Source of the DNA: Acetobacter lovaniensis
GTDB lineage: Bacteria; Pseudomonadota; Alphaproteobacteria; Acetobacterales; Acetobacteraceae
Direction of reading: 5' to 3'
NCBI RefSeq assembly: GCF_014207635.1
Contig: NZ_JACHIE010000001.1
Location: 496,001-560,000, forward strand
DNA length: 64,000 nucleotides
Positions within the stretch are counted from its first letter, which is position 1. The number at the start of each line of letters is the position of its first letter. Both the position numbers and the translations under genes were made by a program. Shown in pieces: positions 18,173 through 28,049 of this stretch. The notes under the pieces were generated by a model. The model was not told the origin of the DNA. It saw only the letters and a program-made list of their open reading frames with translations, and searched no databases.

Positions 18173-18201
18173 AAAAACCCCTTTTTATGAAATGGGTTTT
18201 T
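18173..18201 (-). terminator. Probable terminator after plsC
   Basis: AAAAACCC (18173-18180) pairs with GGGTTTTT (18194-18201). Read on the minus strand the hairpin ends in GGGTTTTTAAAT, a short T-run, and lies downstream of plsC. On the plus strand it is also followed by Ts, so it could act in both directions. Confidence 0.6.
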
Positions 18202-18246
18202 TTAACATAGCCCCATGCGAACCCTGACGCACACAAAATACCTTCT

Positions 18247-18279
18247 CCTGATTTACTTAAGGGGATGCAGTAAATCAGG
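18247..18279. repeat. Perfect 11-bp inverted repeat
   Basis: CCTGATTTACT (18247-18257) and AGTAAATCAGG (18269-18279) are exact inverted copies around an 11-base spacer. No T-run follows on either strand, so an operator or structured RNA is more likely than a terminator. Confidence 0.6.
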
Positions 18280-18328
18280 CGGTAATACTGGTATGACCCT
18301 TTTATGACATGGATCATACTCCACAAAG

Positions 18329-18337
18329 TTATCCACA
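18329..18337 (+). promoter_or_regulatory. DnaA box (TTATCCACA)
   Basis: Second exact DnaA box in the same orientation as the first, 43 bases from the end of plsC. Confidence 0.5.
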
Positions 18338-18380
18338 GCGATGGGTGGTTTATCCCCTGTCCGCCAAGTCCTACCTGAAG

Positions 18381-19085
18381 CTACAGACCACAGTCGGGTT
18401 CAAGCGCGCGCCAGCTTTTTTCAATCTCTTCCAGCAGGGCCGCTCTTCTGGTCGGGCCAATGCTGGGGCCAATGCACACATGCAGCACGCCCGACCGTTT
18501 GACAAATGCATTACGCCCCCAGAACAGGCCCGAATTGGTGGCAACAGGAATAACCGGCAACCCCGTATGGCTGGACATGGCGGCAATACCGGGCTTGAGC
18601 GCAACGTGCTCACCCGGCATGGTGCGCGTTCCTTCAGGGAAAATGATAATCTGCCGGTTATCGGCCACCGCCTTGTCCGTGCCCTGCAACAGCAGCCGCA
18701 GGGCACGCGCACCTGCCGCGCGCTCGACTGGCATCATGCCCGTAAGGACCAGCATGGGACCGAGCAGGGGAATGCGGGTGAGTTCGCCTTTCATGACATA
18801 GCATGGCCGTGGCAGAAGCAGCATCCAGACCAGCGTATCGAACGCAGACTGATGCTGCGAGGCAATAAGGGCCGGGCCGGATTGTGGCAGATGCTCCAGC
18901 CCGCTTACACGCACCTGCACCCCGCAAATGGCACGGAACAGCCACAGGACCAGCCGCGACCACAGTTTGGCGTAGGCCAGCGCACGCCCGGGCATAAACC
19001 AGCGGATTGGCAATGCGCCAACCCCCATGACCCCGGTCAGCACAAAAGCCACAATATTAAACACGACGGAACGCACAACAGCCAT
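18381..19085 (-). CDS. plsC: 1-acyl-sn-glycerol-3-phosphate acyltransferase
   Basis: Adds the second acyl chain to lysophosphatidic acid at the inner membrane. The 234-aa protein has an N-terminal membrane segment, the catalytic HxxxxD motif (HQSAFD), GELTRIPLLG (motif II-like), FPEGTR (motif III) and GLPVIPVATNSG (motif IV), all in the normal order. The start ATG at 19085 is chosen because the open frame upstream is not family-like. It complements plsY at 35648-36292, which supplies the first acylation. Divergent from ahcY. Confidence 0.92.
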   Translation of the reverse strand: MAVVRSVVFNIVAFVLTGVMGVGALPIRWFMPGRALAYAKLWSRLVLWLFRAICGVQVRVSGLEHLPQSGPALIASQHQSAFDTLVWMLLLPRPCYVMKGELTRIPLLGPMLVLTGMMPVERAAGARALRLLLQGTDKAVADNRQIIIFPEGTRTMPGEHVALKPGIAAMSSHTGLPVIPVATNSGLFWGRNAFVKRSGVLHVCIGPSIGPTRRAALLEEIEKSWRALEPDCGL

Positions 19086-19268
19086 TACAACAAACCCGTT
19101 ACAACCCGCATGATTTAGTCTTTGATTAACAGGTGCTGGACACCAGAAAACCGCCGTTGTGGCAAGCAAAACCACATAAAACCAGACCTGCCATACCTGT
19201 TCCGTCTGGCTTATGGCCCTCTATGGCTGTATAGCAAAGCAGCACTTTGCATAGAAAGACAGGATAAT

Positions 19269-20558
19269 ATGAGCGACTATAAGGTAAAGGACCTCTCGCT
19301 GGCCGATTGGGGTCGCAAGGAAATTTCCATTGCTGAAGGCGAAATGCCGGGTCTGATGGCGCTGCGCGAAGAATACGGCGCAAGCCAGCCCCTTAAGGGC
19401 GCACGTATTGCCGGCTGCCTGCACATGACCATTCAGACCGCTGTTCTGATTGAAACACTGATCGCTCTGGGCGCAACCGTGCGCTGGTCTTCTTGCAACA
19501 TTTTCTCCACGCAGGACCACGCTGCCGCAGCCATTGCCGCTGCTGGCGTTCCGGTGTTCGCATGGAAAGGCCTGACGGAAGACGAATTCAACTGGTGTAT
19601 CGAGCAGACCATTCAGGGCCCCGATGGCTGGACCCCGAACATGATCCTCGATGACGGCGGCGACCTGACCGTGATGATGCACGAGCAGTACCCCGAACTG
19701 CTGGCCAAGGTTAAGGGCCTGTCGGAAGAAACCACAACGGGTGTGCACCGTCTGTGGGAAATGCAGAAAAAAGGCACGCTGAAGGTTCCCGCCATCAACG
19801 TGAACGACAGCGTTACCAAATCCAAATTTGATAACCTGTATGGCTGCCGTGAAAGCCTGGTGGACGCCATCCGCCGTGGTACCGATGTCATGATGGCAGG
19901 CAAGGTTGCCGTTGTTGCCGGTTATGGTGACGTGGGCAAAGGCTCCGCTGCCTCCCTGCGTAATGCTGGCTGCCGCGTGCTGGTAACGGAAGTGGACCCG
20001 ATCTGCGCCCTGCAGGCCGCCATGGAAGGCTACGAAGTGGTCACCATGGAAGCCGCTGCACCGCGTGGGGACATTTTTGTAACCGCAACCGGCAACGTGG
20101 ACGTCATTACCGTTGACCACATGCGCGCCATGAAAAACCGCGCAATCGTGTGCAACATCGGCCACTTTGACTCCGAAATCCAGATCGGCGGGCTGCGCAA
20201 CTTCACGTGGGAAAACATCAAGCCGCAGGTTGATGAAGTGGTGTTCCCCGATGGCAAGCGCCTGATTGTTCTGTCCGAAGGCCGTCTGGTCAATCTGGGC
20301 AACGCAACCGGCCACCCGTCCTTTGTGATGTCTGCTTCCTTCACCAACCAGACGCTGGCCCAGATCGAACTGTGGACGGCACCTGAAGGCAAGTATGACG
20401 TTGCCGTTTACACCCTGCCCAAAAAGCTGGACGAAAAAGTTGCAGCCCTGCATCTGGCCAAAGTTGGCGCGCAGCTGAGCAAGCTGAGCGAAACACAGGC
20501 CAAGTACATTGACGTTCCGGTTAACGGTCCCTTCAAGCACGAAGAATACCGTTACTAA
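19269..20558 (+). CDS. ahcY: S-adenosylhomocysteine hydrolase
   Basis: Cleaves S-adenosylhomocysteine to adenosine and homocysteine, removing the product inhibitor of methyltransferases. The 429-aa protein shows [13 protein letters not shown], the substrate region [14 protein letters not shown], the NAD-binding [10 protein letters not shown], and the C-terminal [11 protein letters not shown]...HEEYRY that reaches into the neighbouring subunit. AGGA at 19261-19264 sets the ATG at 19269; the open frame extends 49 codons upstream without family similarity. The 183-base leader was examined for a SAM- or SAH-type riboswitch and none was recognised. A clear terminator follows. Confidence 0.96.
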   Translation: MSDYKVKDLSLADWGRKEISIAEGEMPGLMALREEYGASQPLKGARIAGCLHMTIQTAVLIETLIALGATVRWSSCNIFSTQDHAAAAIAAAGVPVFAWKGLTEDEFNWCIEQTIQGPDGWTPNMILDDGGDLTVMMHEQYPELLAKVKGLSEETTTGVHRLWEMQKKGTLKVPAINVNDSVTKSKFDNLYGCRESLVDAIRRGTDVMMAGKVAVVAGYGDVGKGSAASLRNAGCRVLVTEVDPICALQAAMEGYEVVTMEAAAPRGDIFVTATGNVDVITVDHMRAMKNRAIVCNIGHFDSEIQIGGLRNFTWENIKPQVDEVVFPDGKRLIVLSEGRLVNLGNATGHPSFVMSASFTNQTLAQIELWTAPEGKYDVAVYTLPKKLDEKVAALHLAKVGAQLSKLSETQAKYIDVPVNGPFKHEEYRY

Positions 20559-20573
20559 AATATCCTGAACGAA

Positions 20574-20613
20574 GGGTGGGGAGTTGCTCCTTACGGAGCG
20601 CCCTGCCCTTTTT
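20574..20613 (+). terminator. Terminator after ahcY
   Basis: An outer stem GGGTGGGG/CCCTGCCC (with two wobble pairs) encloses an inner GCTCC-TTAC-GGAGC hairpin and is followed by five Ts (20609-20613). It begins 16 bases after the stop codon. Confidence 0.85.
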
Positions 20614-20734
20614 CGGGCCTTGGCCCAGCCGGTACACCACGCATGCCATGCCGTGGCCTACCACCTCTCCCTTAAAAAAACTCCTGACTGGTCGCGGTTT
20701 TTAAACCCGGACTGACCTGCCCCGGCTCCGGGCA

Positions 20735-21775
20735 TTACCCTACACTGGGTTTCTGCCTGTGCGGAGTAACCTCGTTTTTAAAAGCCGCAGCAGCCGGGGG
20801 TATAACCTGCCCTGCTGTATCCACCACCACAACCAGCAGCCCGGCTATGGGGGAAGCAACCCTGTCCTTGCGTAAGAGGGCAGCAAACCTGCGGTCCACG
20901 GTGGCGCGTTGCTCATACTCCGTATCCAGCAGCCCGTGGCGGTCAATGAACACATTGAGTGAGGACGGAATACGGATGCACCCCTCGGACGCCGTATGGC
21001 CCAGCCGCTGCTCCAGATAAACCGGGTCTGTTGCGTGCATTTCCAGACGGATCTGCACTTTATCCCGGTTTGGTAGCCAGCCTTTTTCAGCCCATTGCCA
21101 GCCAAAATCCCAGACGCGCATCCCCGTAGTGCCGTTCCCCATAATGCCGTTTTCGTTTTTGGTACCCAAGGCCCGGTAGCCAAGCCGGGTTGCTGAATTG
21201 GGAAAAACGCCGGTGGGAGTAATATAATAATACTGCCGCCCGGTTGTGCCGGTGGAGACTTTGGCGCTGCCAATAACCTGCCAGTCCGCGCTACCGGGAA
21301 TAGCCAGAATCAGGCACAGGCGCTGAACCTTTGGGTTGCGGTCCACCACCACAAGCACCTGTGGGCGGTCCAGCACATAGCCTGCCTGTTCAAGCTGCTG
21401 CCGGGCCAAAGCCACCCATGCTGCTTTATCGGCTGAAGAAACAGAAACAGCGACAGGCACCTCGCGCCTGAAAGCCAGTGTCAGCGCCCATGCTTCCTGC
21501 CGGGCGGCATCCTCCCCAAGAACGGGGGGAGAACCATTTACGGAAGAAGAGGGGGGCGTGGCACCAGTAACCCCGGCAAAAGCGGGGTCCAGTGCCCGGT
21601 CATCCACACCCGCAGGGGGTGTGCCCGGCTGCGTGGCAGTCTGTGTGCCAGCGCTGGCATGACTGGCATGGCCAGCGGGCTGCCGTACCATACCCTGAGC
21701 GCACACCATATTCGTCCCGGCCAGAAAACCGCCAGCCACGGTCAAGCAGACTGCCAGCTTCCCTACCACACACAT
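20735..21775 (-). CDS. L,D-transpeptidase (YkuD domain)
   Basis: A 346-aa secreted enzyme that probably forms 3-3 peptidoglycan crosslinks or anchors proteins to the wall in the periplasm. Residues 1-26 are a signal peptide (cleavage near VCAQG). About 75 Ser/Pro/Thr/Ala-rich residues follow, then the catalytic domain with His247, His260 and the nucleophile Cys266 within HTASEGCIR. The usual SHGC is SEGC here; the Cys and Arg are intact. The translation start lies just outside a strong hairpin that contains its Shine-Dalgarno sequence (see 21777-21814). The gene follows lpd on the same strand after 68 bases. Confidence 0.88.
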   Translation of the reverse strand: MCVVGKLAVCLTVAGGFLAGTNMVCAQGMVRQPAGHASHASAGTQTATQPGTPPAGVDDRALDPAFAGVTGATPPSSSVNGSPPVLGEDAARQEAWALTLAFRREVPVAVSVSSADKAAWVALARQQLEQAGYVLDRPQVLVVVDRNPKVQRLCLILAIPGSADWQVIGSAKVSTGTTGRQYYYITPTGVFPNSATRLGYRALGTKNENGIMGNGTTGMRVWDFGWQWAEKGWLPNRDKVQIRLEMHATDPVYLEQRLGHTASEGCIRIPSSLNVFIDRHGLLDTEYEQRATVDRRFAALLRKDRVASPIAGLLVVVVDTAGQVIPPAAAAFKNEVTPHRQKPSVG

Positions 21776-21776
21776 A

Positions 21777-21814
21777 CATACTCTCTCCCGTATGCAACTA
21801 CGGAAGAGAGTATG
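21777..21814 (-). promoter_or_regulatory. Hairpin masking the Shine-Dalgarno of the L,D-transpeptidase gene
   Basis: Two 16-base arms (21777-21792 and 21799-21814) pair with one mismatch around a six-base loop. On the minus strand the 3' arm contains GGGAGAGAG, the only good ribosome binding site, and ends one base before the ATG at 21775. In the mRNA the site would be paired. No T-run follows, so it is not a standard terminator for the upstream lpd gene. Confidence 0.65.
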
Positions 21815-21843
21815 GCATTAGTCCTAACAAGAAGAAAATTTTC

Positions 21844-23574
21844 TCAGATATTGATCGCGCGGTTGTCAGCGCCCAGAGCTGCTTCCTTGACGGCTTCGCT
21901 CAGAGTTGGGTGCGCGTGGCAGACGCGGCCAATATCTTCCGCCGAGGCACCAAACTCGATCGCCATGGTGGCTTCGGCAATCAGCTCACCTGCTGCGGGG
22001 CCAATAATGTGCACACCCAGCACGCGGTCTGTCTGCTTGTCGGCCAGCACCTTAACAAAGCCATCGGTCATGCCCAGTGCGCGTGCGCGGCCATTGGCAA
22101 GGAAGGGGAACTTGCCGGTCTTGTAAGCAACGCCCTTGTCCTTGAGCTGCTCTTCCGTAAAGCCCACGGAGGCAACTTCGGGCCATGTGTAAATCACGCC
22201 GGGAATGGCATCGTAATTGACGTGCCCGGCCTGCCCGGCCAGCAGTTCGGCCAGCGCCACACCTTCCTCTTCCGCCTTGTGGGCCAGCATGGGGCCCGCA
22301 ATAACGTCCCCAATGGCGTAAATGCCGGGCACATTGGTTGCGTAATGGGCATCCACTTCCACACGGCCGCGCTTGTCCAGCGCAATACCGGCTTCTTCCA
22401 GTCCCATGTTCTTGCTGGCTGCCGTACGGCCAACCGCAACCAGAACCACATCGGCTTCCAGCGTTTCCACCGCGCCACCAGCCGATGGTTCGATGCTGAG
22501 CACAACGCCTTTTTTGGTTTTTTCGGCCTTGGTCACCTTGTGGCCCAGCTTCATCTTGAAGCCCTGCTTGGTCAGCAGTTTCTGGAACTGTGCGGCCACT
22601 TCATTATCGGTACCGGGCACCAGACGGTCCAGGAACTCAACCACGGTAACTTCCGCGCCAAGGCGGTGCCATACGCTCCCCAGTTCCAGCCCGATAACGC
22701 CACCACCAATAACCACCAGACGCTTGGGTACTTCGGACAGTTCAAGCGCACCTGTGGAGGTGACAATAACTTTTTCGTCCACCTCAATACCCGGCAGGTT
22801 TGCGCTGTCGCTCCCGCTGGCAATAATGATGTGTTTGGCGGTTACCGGCTTGCCGTCCACACTCAGGCGGCCTGTGCCTTCAACCTTGCCATGGCCTTTA
22901 AGCCAGGTGATGCCGTTTTTCTTGAAAAGGAATTCAACCCCTTTCACATTGGCACCAACAATATCGGCCTTGCGGGCCTGCATTTTGGCCAGATCGAGCT
23001 TTACGCTCTCAATCAGCACACCATGGGCGGCAAAATCATGCCCCGCAGCATGATAGTTTTCCGAAGACTGGAGCAGAGCCTTGGAAGGAATGCACCCGAC
23101 ATTCAGGCAGGTGCCACCAAGAGTTGCGCGTTTTTCCACGCAGGCAACCTTGAAGCCAAGCTGCGCTGCACGAATGGCGCAGACATACCCACCCGGGCCC
23201 GCACCAATAACCACAACGTCATAATCCGTCTCGGCCGGGGGAGCCGCTTCGGCCTTGGGGGCAGGTGCCGCCTGAGCGGGGGCAGCCTGCGCTGCCGGGG
23301 CAGCAGCCTTGCCTGCGGCTCCGGCTTCCAGCAGGGCCAGCACGGCGCCAACCTGAACCTCGTCCCCTTCCTTGACCGCGTGGTTTTCCAGCCGACCGGC
23401 GGCGGGAGCAGGCACTTCCACGCTCACCTTGTCCGTTTCCAGTTCCACAACCGGTTCGTCTTCTTTGACCGCTTCGCCCGGCTGCTTCAGCCACTTCCCT
23501 ACCGTGGCGGTGGTCACACTTTCTCCAAGGGTTGGTACTTTAATTTCGGTCGGCATGGGTATTGTCTCGCTCAC
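21844..23574 (-). CDS. lpd: Dihydrolipoyl dehydrogenase with N-terminal lipoyl domain
   Basis: E3 of 2-oxoacid dehydrogenase complexes: reoxidises dihydrolipoamide and makes NADH. The 576-aa protein is about 100 residues longer than usual because of an N-terminal lipoyl domain (about residues 8-85, lipoyl Lys49 in [11 protein letters not shown]) and an Ala/Pro linker (about 86-115). The flavoprotein core follows: GAGPGGY (FAD), redox pair Cys156/Cys161 in [20 protein letters not shown] (NAD) and the C-terminal HAHPTLSEA with the catalytic His-Glu. It is the third gene of sucA-sucB-lpd, 71 bases after sucB. The lipoyl domain closely matches that of the SucB next door. Confidence 0.96.
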   Translation of the reverse strand: MSETIPMPTEIKVPTLGESVTTATVGKWLKQPGEAVKEDEPVVELETDKVSVEVPAPAAGRLENHAVKEGDEVQVGAVLALLEAGAAGKAAAPAAQAAPAQAAPAPKAEAAPPAETDYDVVVIGAGPGGYVCAIRAAQLGFKVACVEKRATLGGTCLNVGCIPSKALLQSSENYHAAGHDFAAHGVLIESVKLDLAKMQARKADIVGANVKGVEFLFKKNGITWLKGHGKVEGTGRLSVDGKPVTAKHIIIASGSDSANLPGIEVDEKVIVTSTGALELSEVPKRLVVIGGGVIGLELGSVWHRLGAEVTVVEFLDRLVPGTDNEVAAQFQKLLTKQGFKMKLGHKVTKAEKTKKGVVLSIEPSAGGAVETLEADVVLVAVGRTAASKNMGLEEAGIALDKRGRVEVDAHYATNVPGIYAIGDVIAGPMLAHKAEEEGVALAELLAGQAGHVNYDAIPGVIYTWPEVASVGFTEEQLKDKGVAYKTGKFPFLANGRARALGMTDGFVKVLADKQTDRVLGVHIIGPAAGELIAEATMAIEFGASAEDIGRVCHAHPTLSEAVKEAALGADNRAINI

Positions 23575-23645
23575 GTTAGGGTCTGCAAAAAAGGAAAGGC
23601 CGGAGAGCAGCGCCTAGGCAGCCTCCGGCCTGTGCCAGTGTCAGA

Positions 23646-24869
23646 TCAGACGTCAATCAACAGGCGGCGGGGGTCTTCCACATTCTGCTTGAGCCGGACA
23701 AGGAAGCTGACCGCCTCCTTACCATCCACAATACGATGATCGTAGGACAGGGCCACATACATCATGGGGCGGATGACCACCTGACCGTTTACGGCAACCG
23801 GGCGCTCCTGAATGGAATGCATGCCCAGAATACCGGACTGCGGGGAGTTCAGGATCGGGGTGGACAGCAGCGAACCGTAAATGCCGCCATTGGTGATGGA
23901 GAAGGTACCGCCGGAGAGTTCATCCAGCTTGAGCGTACCTTCCCGCGCGGCCTTGCCAAACCCGGAAATGGTTTTTTCAATCTGGGCAAAACCCATTTTG
24001 TCGGCATCGCGGATAACCGGCACCACCAGACCGTTGGGGCCACCCACGGCAATACCGAGGTTGATGAAGTCGCGGTAAATTACGTCTTCACCGTCGATTT
24101 CGGCGTTAATGGCCGGGAATTCCTTGAGTGCCGCAATAACAGCACGGGAGAAGATGGACATATAACCCAGCTTCACACCATGCTTTTTAACAAAGCTGTC
24201 CTGGAACTCGGCACGCAGCGCCATGGCACCGGACATGTCGATTTCGTTAAACGTGGTCAGCATGGCCGCCGTGTTCTGTGCTTCCTTCAGGCGGCGGGCA
24301 ATGGTGCGGCGCAGGCGCGTCATTTTTACGCGTTCTTCACGCGGGTCGTCCTTGCGGGCGGCTTTGGGTGCGGCGGCGGGGGCTGCCCCCTGCGGCTGGG
24401 ACAGAAAGCCCAGAACATCGCCTTTGGTAATCCGCCCGCCAAGGCCCGTGCCCTGACCAACCTGCCCGGCACTCAGGCCATTTTCGGCCATGATCTTGCG
24501 CGCAGCAGGCAGAGCAGCCGCGGAATCAACTGCCCCGGCCGCGGGCTGCGCTGCGGGGGCGGGAGTTGCTGGAGCTTCCACCTTCTTTTCCGCCGCTACA
24601 GCCTTGGGCGCTGCGGGGGCGGCACCTGCCTTGCCGGGTTCAACGGTTGCCAGCAGGGCACCCACTTCAACCTCGTCCCCTTCCTTGACGGCCTGCGGGC
24701 CAAGCACACCAGCCTGCGGGGCGGCAACTTCCACACTGACCTTATCAGTTTCAAGTTCAACGACTGGTTCGTCTTCCTTGACCGCCTCACCCGGCTGCTT
24801 CAGCCATTTGGCAATGGTTGCCGTGGTCACGCTCTCGCCCAGTGTTGGCACCTTGATCTCGACTGACAT
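23646..24869 (-). CDS. sucB: Dihydrolipoyllysine succinyltransferase (2-oxoglutarate dehydrogenase E2)
   Basis: Core of the 2-oxoglutarate dehydrogenase complex; passes succinyl from lipoamide to CoA in the TCA cycle. The 407-aa protein has one lipoyl domain (Lys43), an Ala/Pro linker, a peripheral subunit-binding domain ([31 protein letters not shown] region) and the catalytic domain ending with the active-site [13 protein letters not shown]. The ATG at 24869 is preferred to the in-frame upstream start at 24923. Lies 109 bases after sucA and upstream of lpd. Confidence 0.97.
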   Translation of the reverse strand: MSVEIKVPTLGESVTTATIAKWLKQPGEAVKEDEPVVELETDKVSVEVAAPQAGVLGPQAVKEGDEVEVGALLATVEPGKAGAAPAAPKAVAAEKKVEAPATPAPAAQPAAGAVDSAAALPAARKIMAENGLSAGQVGQGTGLGGRITKGDVLGFLSQPQGAAPAAAPKAARKDDPREERVKMTRLRRTIARRLKEAQNTAAMLTTFNEIDMSGAMALRAEFQDSFVKKHGVKLGYMSIFSRAVIAALKEFPAINAEIDGEDVIYRDFINLGIAVGGPNGLVVPVIRDADKMGFAQIEKTISGFGKAAREGTLKLDELSGGTFSITNGGIYGSLLSTPILNSPQSGILGMHSIQERPVAVNGQVVIRPMMYVALSYDHRIVDGKEAVSFLVRLKQNVEDPRRLLIDV

Positions 24870-24978
24870 CCTGTTCCCCATTCTTCTCAAGAAAGCCCCT
24901 GTGTGGGGTAATGGTTTTGCCACACAGGGTTTTTCTTCCGCGTAAGGCGGACAATTTTTCTAAAATTCCAGACCCTGC

Positions 24979-27846
24979 TCAGCGAGCCGCCTTCAACCCA
25001 AGTGCGCGGTCCACAAGGTCCGCCTGCTCGGCGGCATGGATCCGTGCAAGACCCGTCGCCGGGCTGGCGGCGGCGGCACGCCCCACATACTGCGGGCGCC
25101 CCGCCTTGTGGCCTGCACGCACCAGAGCCTTTTCAATCCGCCGGTCCACAAAGTGCCACGCACCGCCATTTTCCGTTTCTTCCTGACACCAGACAATATC
25201 TGCCTCAGGATAACGCTTGAGCTCGGCTGCGAGTGCTGCTTCCGGGAAGGGGTAGAGTTGCTCCACACGCACGATGGCGACATCCTTGATGTCCTTTTCG
25301 CGTCGGGCGGCAAGCAGGTCGTAATAAACCTTGCCCGAGCAGACCACCACGCGGCGGACCTTGGCATCCGGCCCCAGCGCATCCACCTCGGGCAGAACGG
25401 GGCTGAAGCGCGTCCCCGGCCCGAAATCGGCCAGAGCGGAAACCGCGAGCTTGTGCCGCAGGAGGGATTTGGGCTCCATCAGCACCAGCGGCTTGCGGTA
25501 ATCCAGCTTGAGCTGGCGGCGCAGCGCGTGGAAGTAGTTTGCAGGCGTGGTGATGTTGCACACAAACATGTTATCTTCCGCACAGAGCTGGAGATAACGC
25601 TCCAGACGTGCAGATGAGTGTTCCGGCCCCTGCCCTTCGTACCCATGGGGCAGAAGCAGCACCAGACCGGACATGCGCAGCCACTTGGTCTCACCCGATG
25701 CAATGAACTGGTCGATAATGACCTGCGCACAGTTGGCGAAGTCCCCGAACTGCGCTTCCCACAGCACCAGCGTCTGCGGGTTGCGCACGGAGTAGCCGTA
25801 TTCAAAACCCAGCACGCCGTATTCAGACAGCAGCGAGTTCCAGATTTCGATTTTGGCCTGATCCGCCTGAATATGGTTCAGCGGTGTGCAGGGGGTCTGG
25901 TTGACCTGATCGGTCCATGTTGCATGGCGCTGGCTGAAGGTCCCGCGCTGGCAGTCCTCGCCAGACAGGCGCACACGGTGGCCTTCCAGCAGGAGCGAGC
26001 CAAAGCCCATGGCTTCACCCGTTGCCCAGTCGAACCCTTCGCCCGAGCTGAACATGGCCGCCTTGGCCTTGAGCTGGCGCGCAATCTTGGAATTGAGGTT
26101 GAAGCCTTCGGGCACCCTGGTAATGGCGGCCCCGATTTTCTGCAGCGCATCCAGAGCCACACCCGTATCGGGCCAGGCCTGTTCGGGCTTCTGCCCCGGT
26201 GCGGTGAGCCCCTTCCAGCCGCCTTCCAGCCAGTCTGCCTTGTTGACCTTGTAGGACTCGGCTGCTTTGTAATCCGCTTCCAGCCGGTCCTGAAACGCAT
26301 CCCACTGGGCCTGCGTTTCGGCCTCGGTCATGACCCCTGCTTCCACAACACGGCGGGCATACAGGGTATGCGGCGTTTCGTGGCTGGCAATGGCCTTGTA
26401 CATGACGGGCTGGGTAAAGACCGGCTCATCCGTTTCGTTATGGCCATGGCGACGGTAGCAGACAATGTCGAGCACAATGTCGCTCGCAAATGCGTGGCGG
26501 TAATCCGCGGCAAGACGCGAGGCGTAGATGACGGCCTCGGCATCATCCCCATTCACATGCAGGACCGGTGCCTCAATGGATTTGGCAAGGTCCGTGCCAT
26601 ACACGCCAGAATGCCCGCATTCAGGGTTGGTGGTAAAACCAACCTGATTGTTGACCACCATATGGATGGTCCCACCCGTGCGGTAGCCGGGAAGTTGGGA
26701 CATGGCGAAGGTTTCGTAAACAATCCCCTGCCCGGCAAATGCCGCATCACCATGAATGATGATGCCCATGCTGCCCGTACGGTTCTGCGTATCACCCGCG
26801 TCATCCTGCGTGGCACGCACCTTGCCCAGCACAACGGGATCCACCGCCTCAAGATGTGAGGGGTTAGGCAGAAGCGAAATATGAACCGTGCGCCCGTTCA
26901 CCTCCACATCCGCCGAAGAGCCCAGATGGTACTTGACGTCCCCCGAGCCTTCCACATTGTCGGGCTTGAAGGAACCACCGGCAAATTCGTTAAAAATGGC
27001 CACGTAAGGCTTACGCACCACGTTGACCAGCGTGTTCAGGCGGCCACGATGGGCCATGCCGATTGTCACCGAGCCAACACCCTGCGCCGCGGACTGGTCC
27101 ACAATGGCATGCAGGGCAGGAATGGAGATTTCCCCCCCTTCCAGCCCAAAGCGCTTCGCACCCACATAACGCTTCTGGCAGAAGGCTTCGAACCCTTCCG
27201 CTTCAGCCAGATTTTTGAGAATGCTCCGGCGCTCGGCCACGCTGACATTCTGCTGCCAGTTATCGCTTTCCAGCCGGTTGCGGAACCATTCGCGCTGTTC
27301 GGTATTCCGGGCGTACAGGTATTCCGCACCAATATTGCCACAATATACCGTGCGCAGGGCCGCAATAACGTCCTTGACCTTGGCTGTGTTGCGCCCCTTG
27401 AGCAGAGGGTCCAGCAAGGAGCCGATAAAAACCTCACGGTCCAGATCCTTGGGGCCAAAGCCGTAGGTCTGGGGGTTCAGTTCCTCACGCTGGGTGGGAA
27501 CCTTGAGCCCGAGCGGGTCAAGCGTTGCTTCCAGATGACCAAATTCGCGGTAGGCGCGGACCAGCCGGGCAATAGCCAGACTATCCTGCGCGGCCAGACC
27601 GCCAGCCGGACCACCCTTGGCAGGCGGCGGTGGCTCTTCCCCCGTAATAATGGACGGGCGCGGCGCCCATGATGCGCCAAGCGCATCATGCAGCACGGCC
27701 GCCTCGTCATCCCCCAGCGAGCTGAAGAGAATATCGAAGGAGGGATCTACACTTTTTGGATCCTTTGCCCACCGGGCATACAAATCCGCAAGGTACGCGA
27801 TATTGGCACCGTTCAGAGCGGTTGCCAGCATATCCGATACCGCCAT
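24979..27846 (-). CDS. sucA: 2-oxoglutarate dehydrogenase E1 component
   Basis: Thiamine-diphosphate enzyme that decarboxylates 2-oxoglutarate and transfers succinyl to SucB. At 955 aa it is the usual length. Visible motifs are the N-terminal E2-contact segment (YLADLYARWAKDPKSVDPSW-like), MAHRGRLN, the ThDP site GDAAFAGQGIVYE, and HGYEGQGPEHSSARLER. The start at 27846 has a GGGAGG-type site upstream. It opens the sucA-sucB-lpd operon. Its presence argues for a complete oxidative TCA cycle, which Gluconobacter lacks. Confidence 0.97.
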   Translation of the reverse strand: MAVSDMLATALNGANIAYLADLYARWAKDPKSVDPSFDILFSSLGDDEAAVLHDALGASWAPRPSIITGEEPPPPAKGGPAGGLAAQDSLAIARLVRAYREFGHLEATLDPLGLKVPTQREELNPQTYGFGPKDLDREVFIGSLLDPLLKGRNTAKVKDVIAALRTVYCGNIGAEYLYARNTEQREWFRNRLESDNWQQNVSVAERRSILKNLAEAEGFEAFCQKRYVGAKRFGLEGGEISIPALHAIVDQSAAQGVGSVTIGMAHRGRLNTLVNVVRKPYVAIFNEFAGGSFKPDNVEGSGDVKYHLGSSADVEVNGRTVHISLLPNPSHLEAVDPVVLGKVRATQDDAGDTQNRTGSMGIIIHGDAAFAGQGIVYETFAMSQLPGYRTGGTIHMVVNNQVGFTTNPECGHSGVYGTDLAKSIEAPVLHVNGDDAEAVIYASRLAADYRHAFASDIVLDIVCYRRHGHNETDEPVFTQPVMYKAIASHETPHTLYARRVVEAGVMTEAETQAQWDAFQDRLEADYKAAESYKVNKADWLEGGWKGLTAPGQKPEQAWPDTGVALDALQKIGAAITRVPEGFNLNSKIARQLKAKAAMFSSGEGFDWATGEAMGFGSLLLEGHRVRLSGEDCQRGTFSQRHATWTDQVNQTPCTPLNHIQADQAKIEIWNSLLSEYGVLGFEYGYSVRNPQTLVLWEAQFGDFANCAQVIIDQFIASGETKWLRMSGLVLLLPHGYEGQGPEHSSARLERYLQLCAEDNMFVCNITTPANYFHALRRQLKLDYRKPLVLMEPKSLLRHKLAVSALADFGPGTRFSPVLPEVDALGPDAKVRRVVVCSGKVYYDLLAARREKDIKDVAIVRVEQLYPFPEAALAAELKRYPEADIVWCQEETENGGAWHFVDRRIEKALVRAGHKAGRPQYVGRAAAASPATGLARIHAAEQADLVDRALGLKAAR

Positions 27847-28049
27847 CTCACATTCCTCCCTGTCGCGGGGTGATCACGCGCCGCAGACCAGATGTTGTGT
27901 CACACTCCAACGTAAGCCGGACCATCTTTTCCTTCACCCCACCCATACGGCAGGGTGCCCTTGATATCCCTTGCCGGAAGCACACAGCCCCGGCTCTTTC
28001 TGTCTCAAGAGCTAGACCGGCCATGGGAGCGGAACAAGGGCACCGCCTG

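Larger units (their letters stand above)
18037..18380. other. AT-rich intergenic region with DnaA boxes and inverted repeats
   Basis: This 344-base region contains no gene. It holds two exact DnaA boxes (18070-18078 and 18329-18337), two further partial CCACA motifs between them (near 18151 and 18320), and an AT-rich core with two strong inverted repeats (18173-18201, 18247-18279). The plsC gene ends into it and the DUF2125-like gene starts from it, both on the minus strand, so at least one terminator and one promoter are expected here. Whether it also binds DnaA in the cell is untested. Confidence 0.55.

Noticed and set aside
18037-18380. Calling this region the chromosomal origin
   Set aside because: Only two exact DnaA boxes are visible and no dnaA, hemE or par genes are adjacent; an origin cannot be claimed from this alone.
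19086-19268. A SAM or SAH riboswitch before ahcY
   Set aside because: I could not find the conserved core of any riboswitch class that I know in this leader.
21592-23739. A 715-codon open frame on the plus strand opposite lpd
   Set aside because: It runs antisense to the well-supported dihydrolipoyl dehydrogenase gene and has no motif or ribosome binding site.
27954-28044. A 10-bp inverted repeat (27954-27963 and 28035-28044) upstream of sucA
   Set aside because: The arms are 71 bases apart, so a stable hairpin is doubtful and a chance match is likely.
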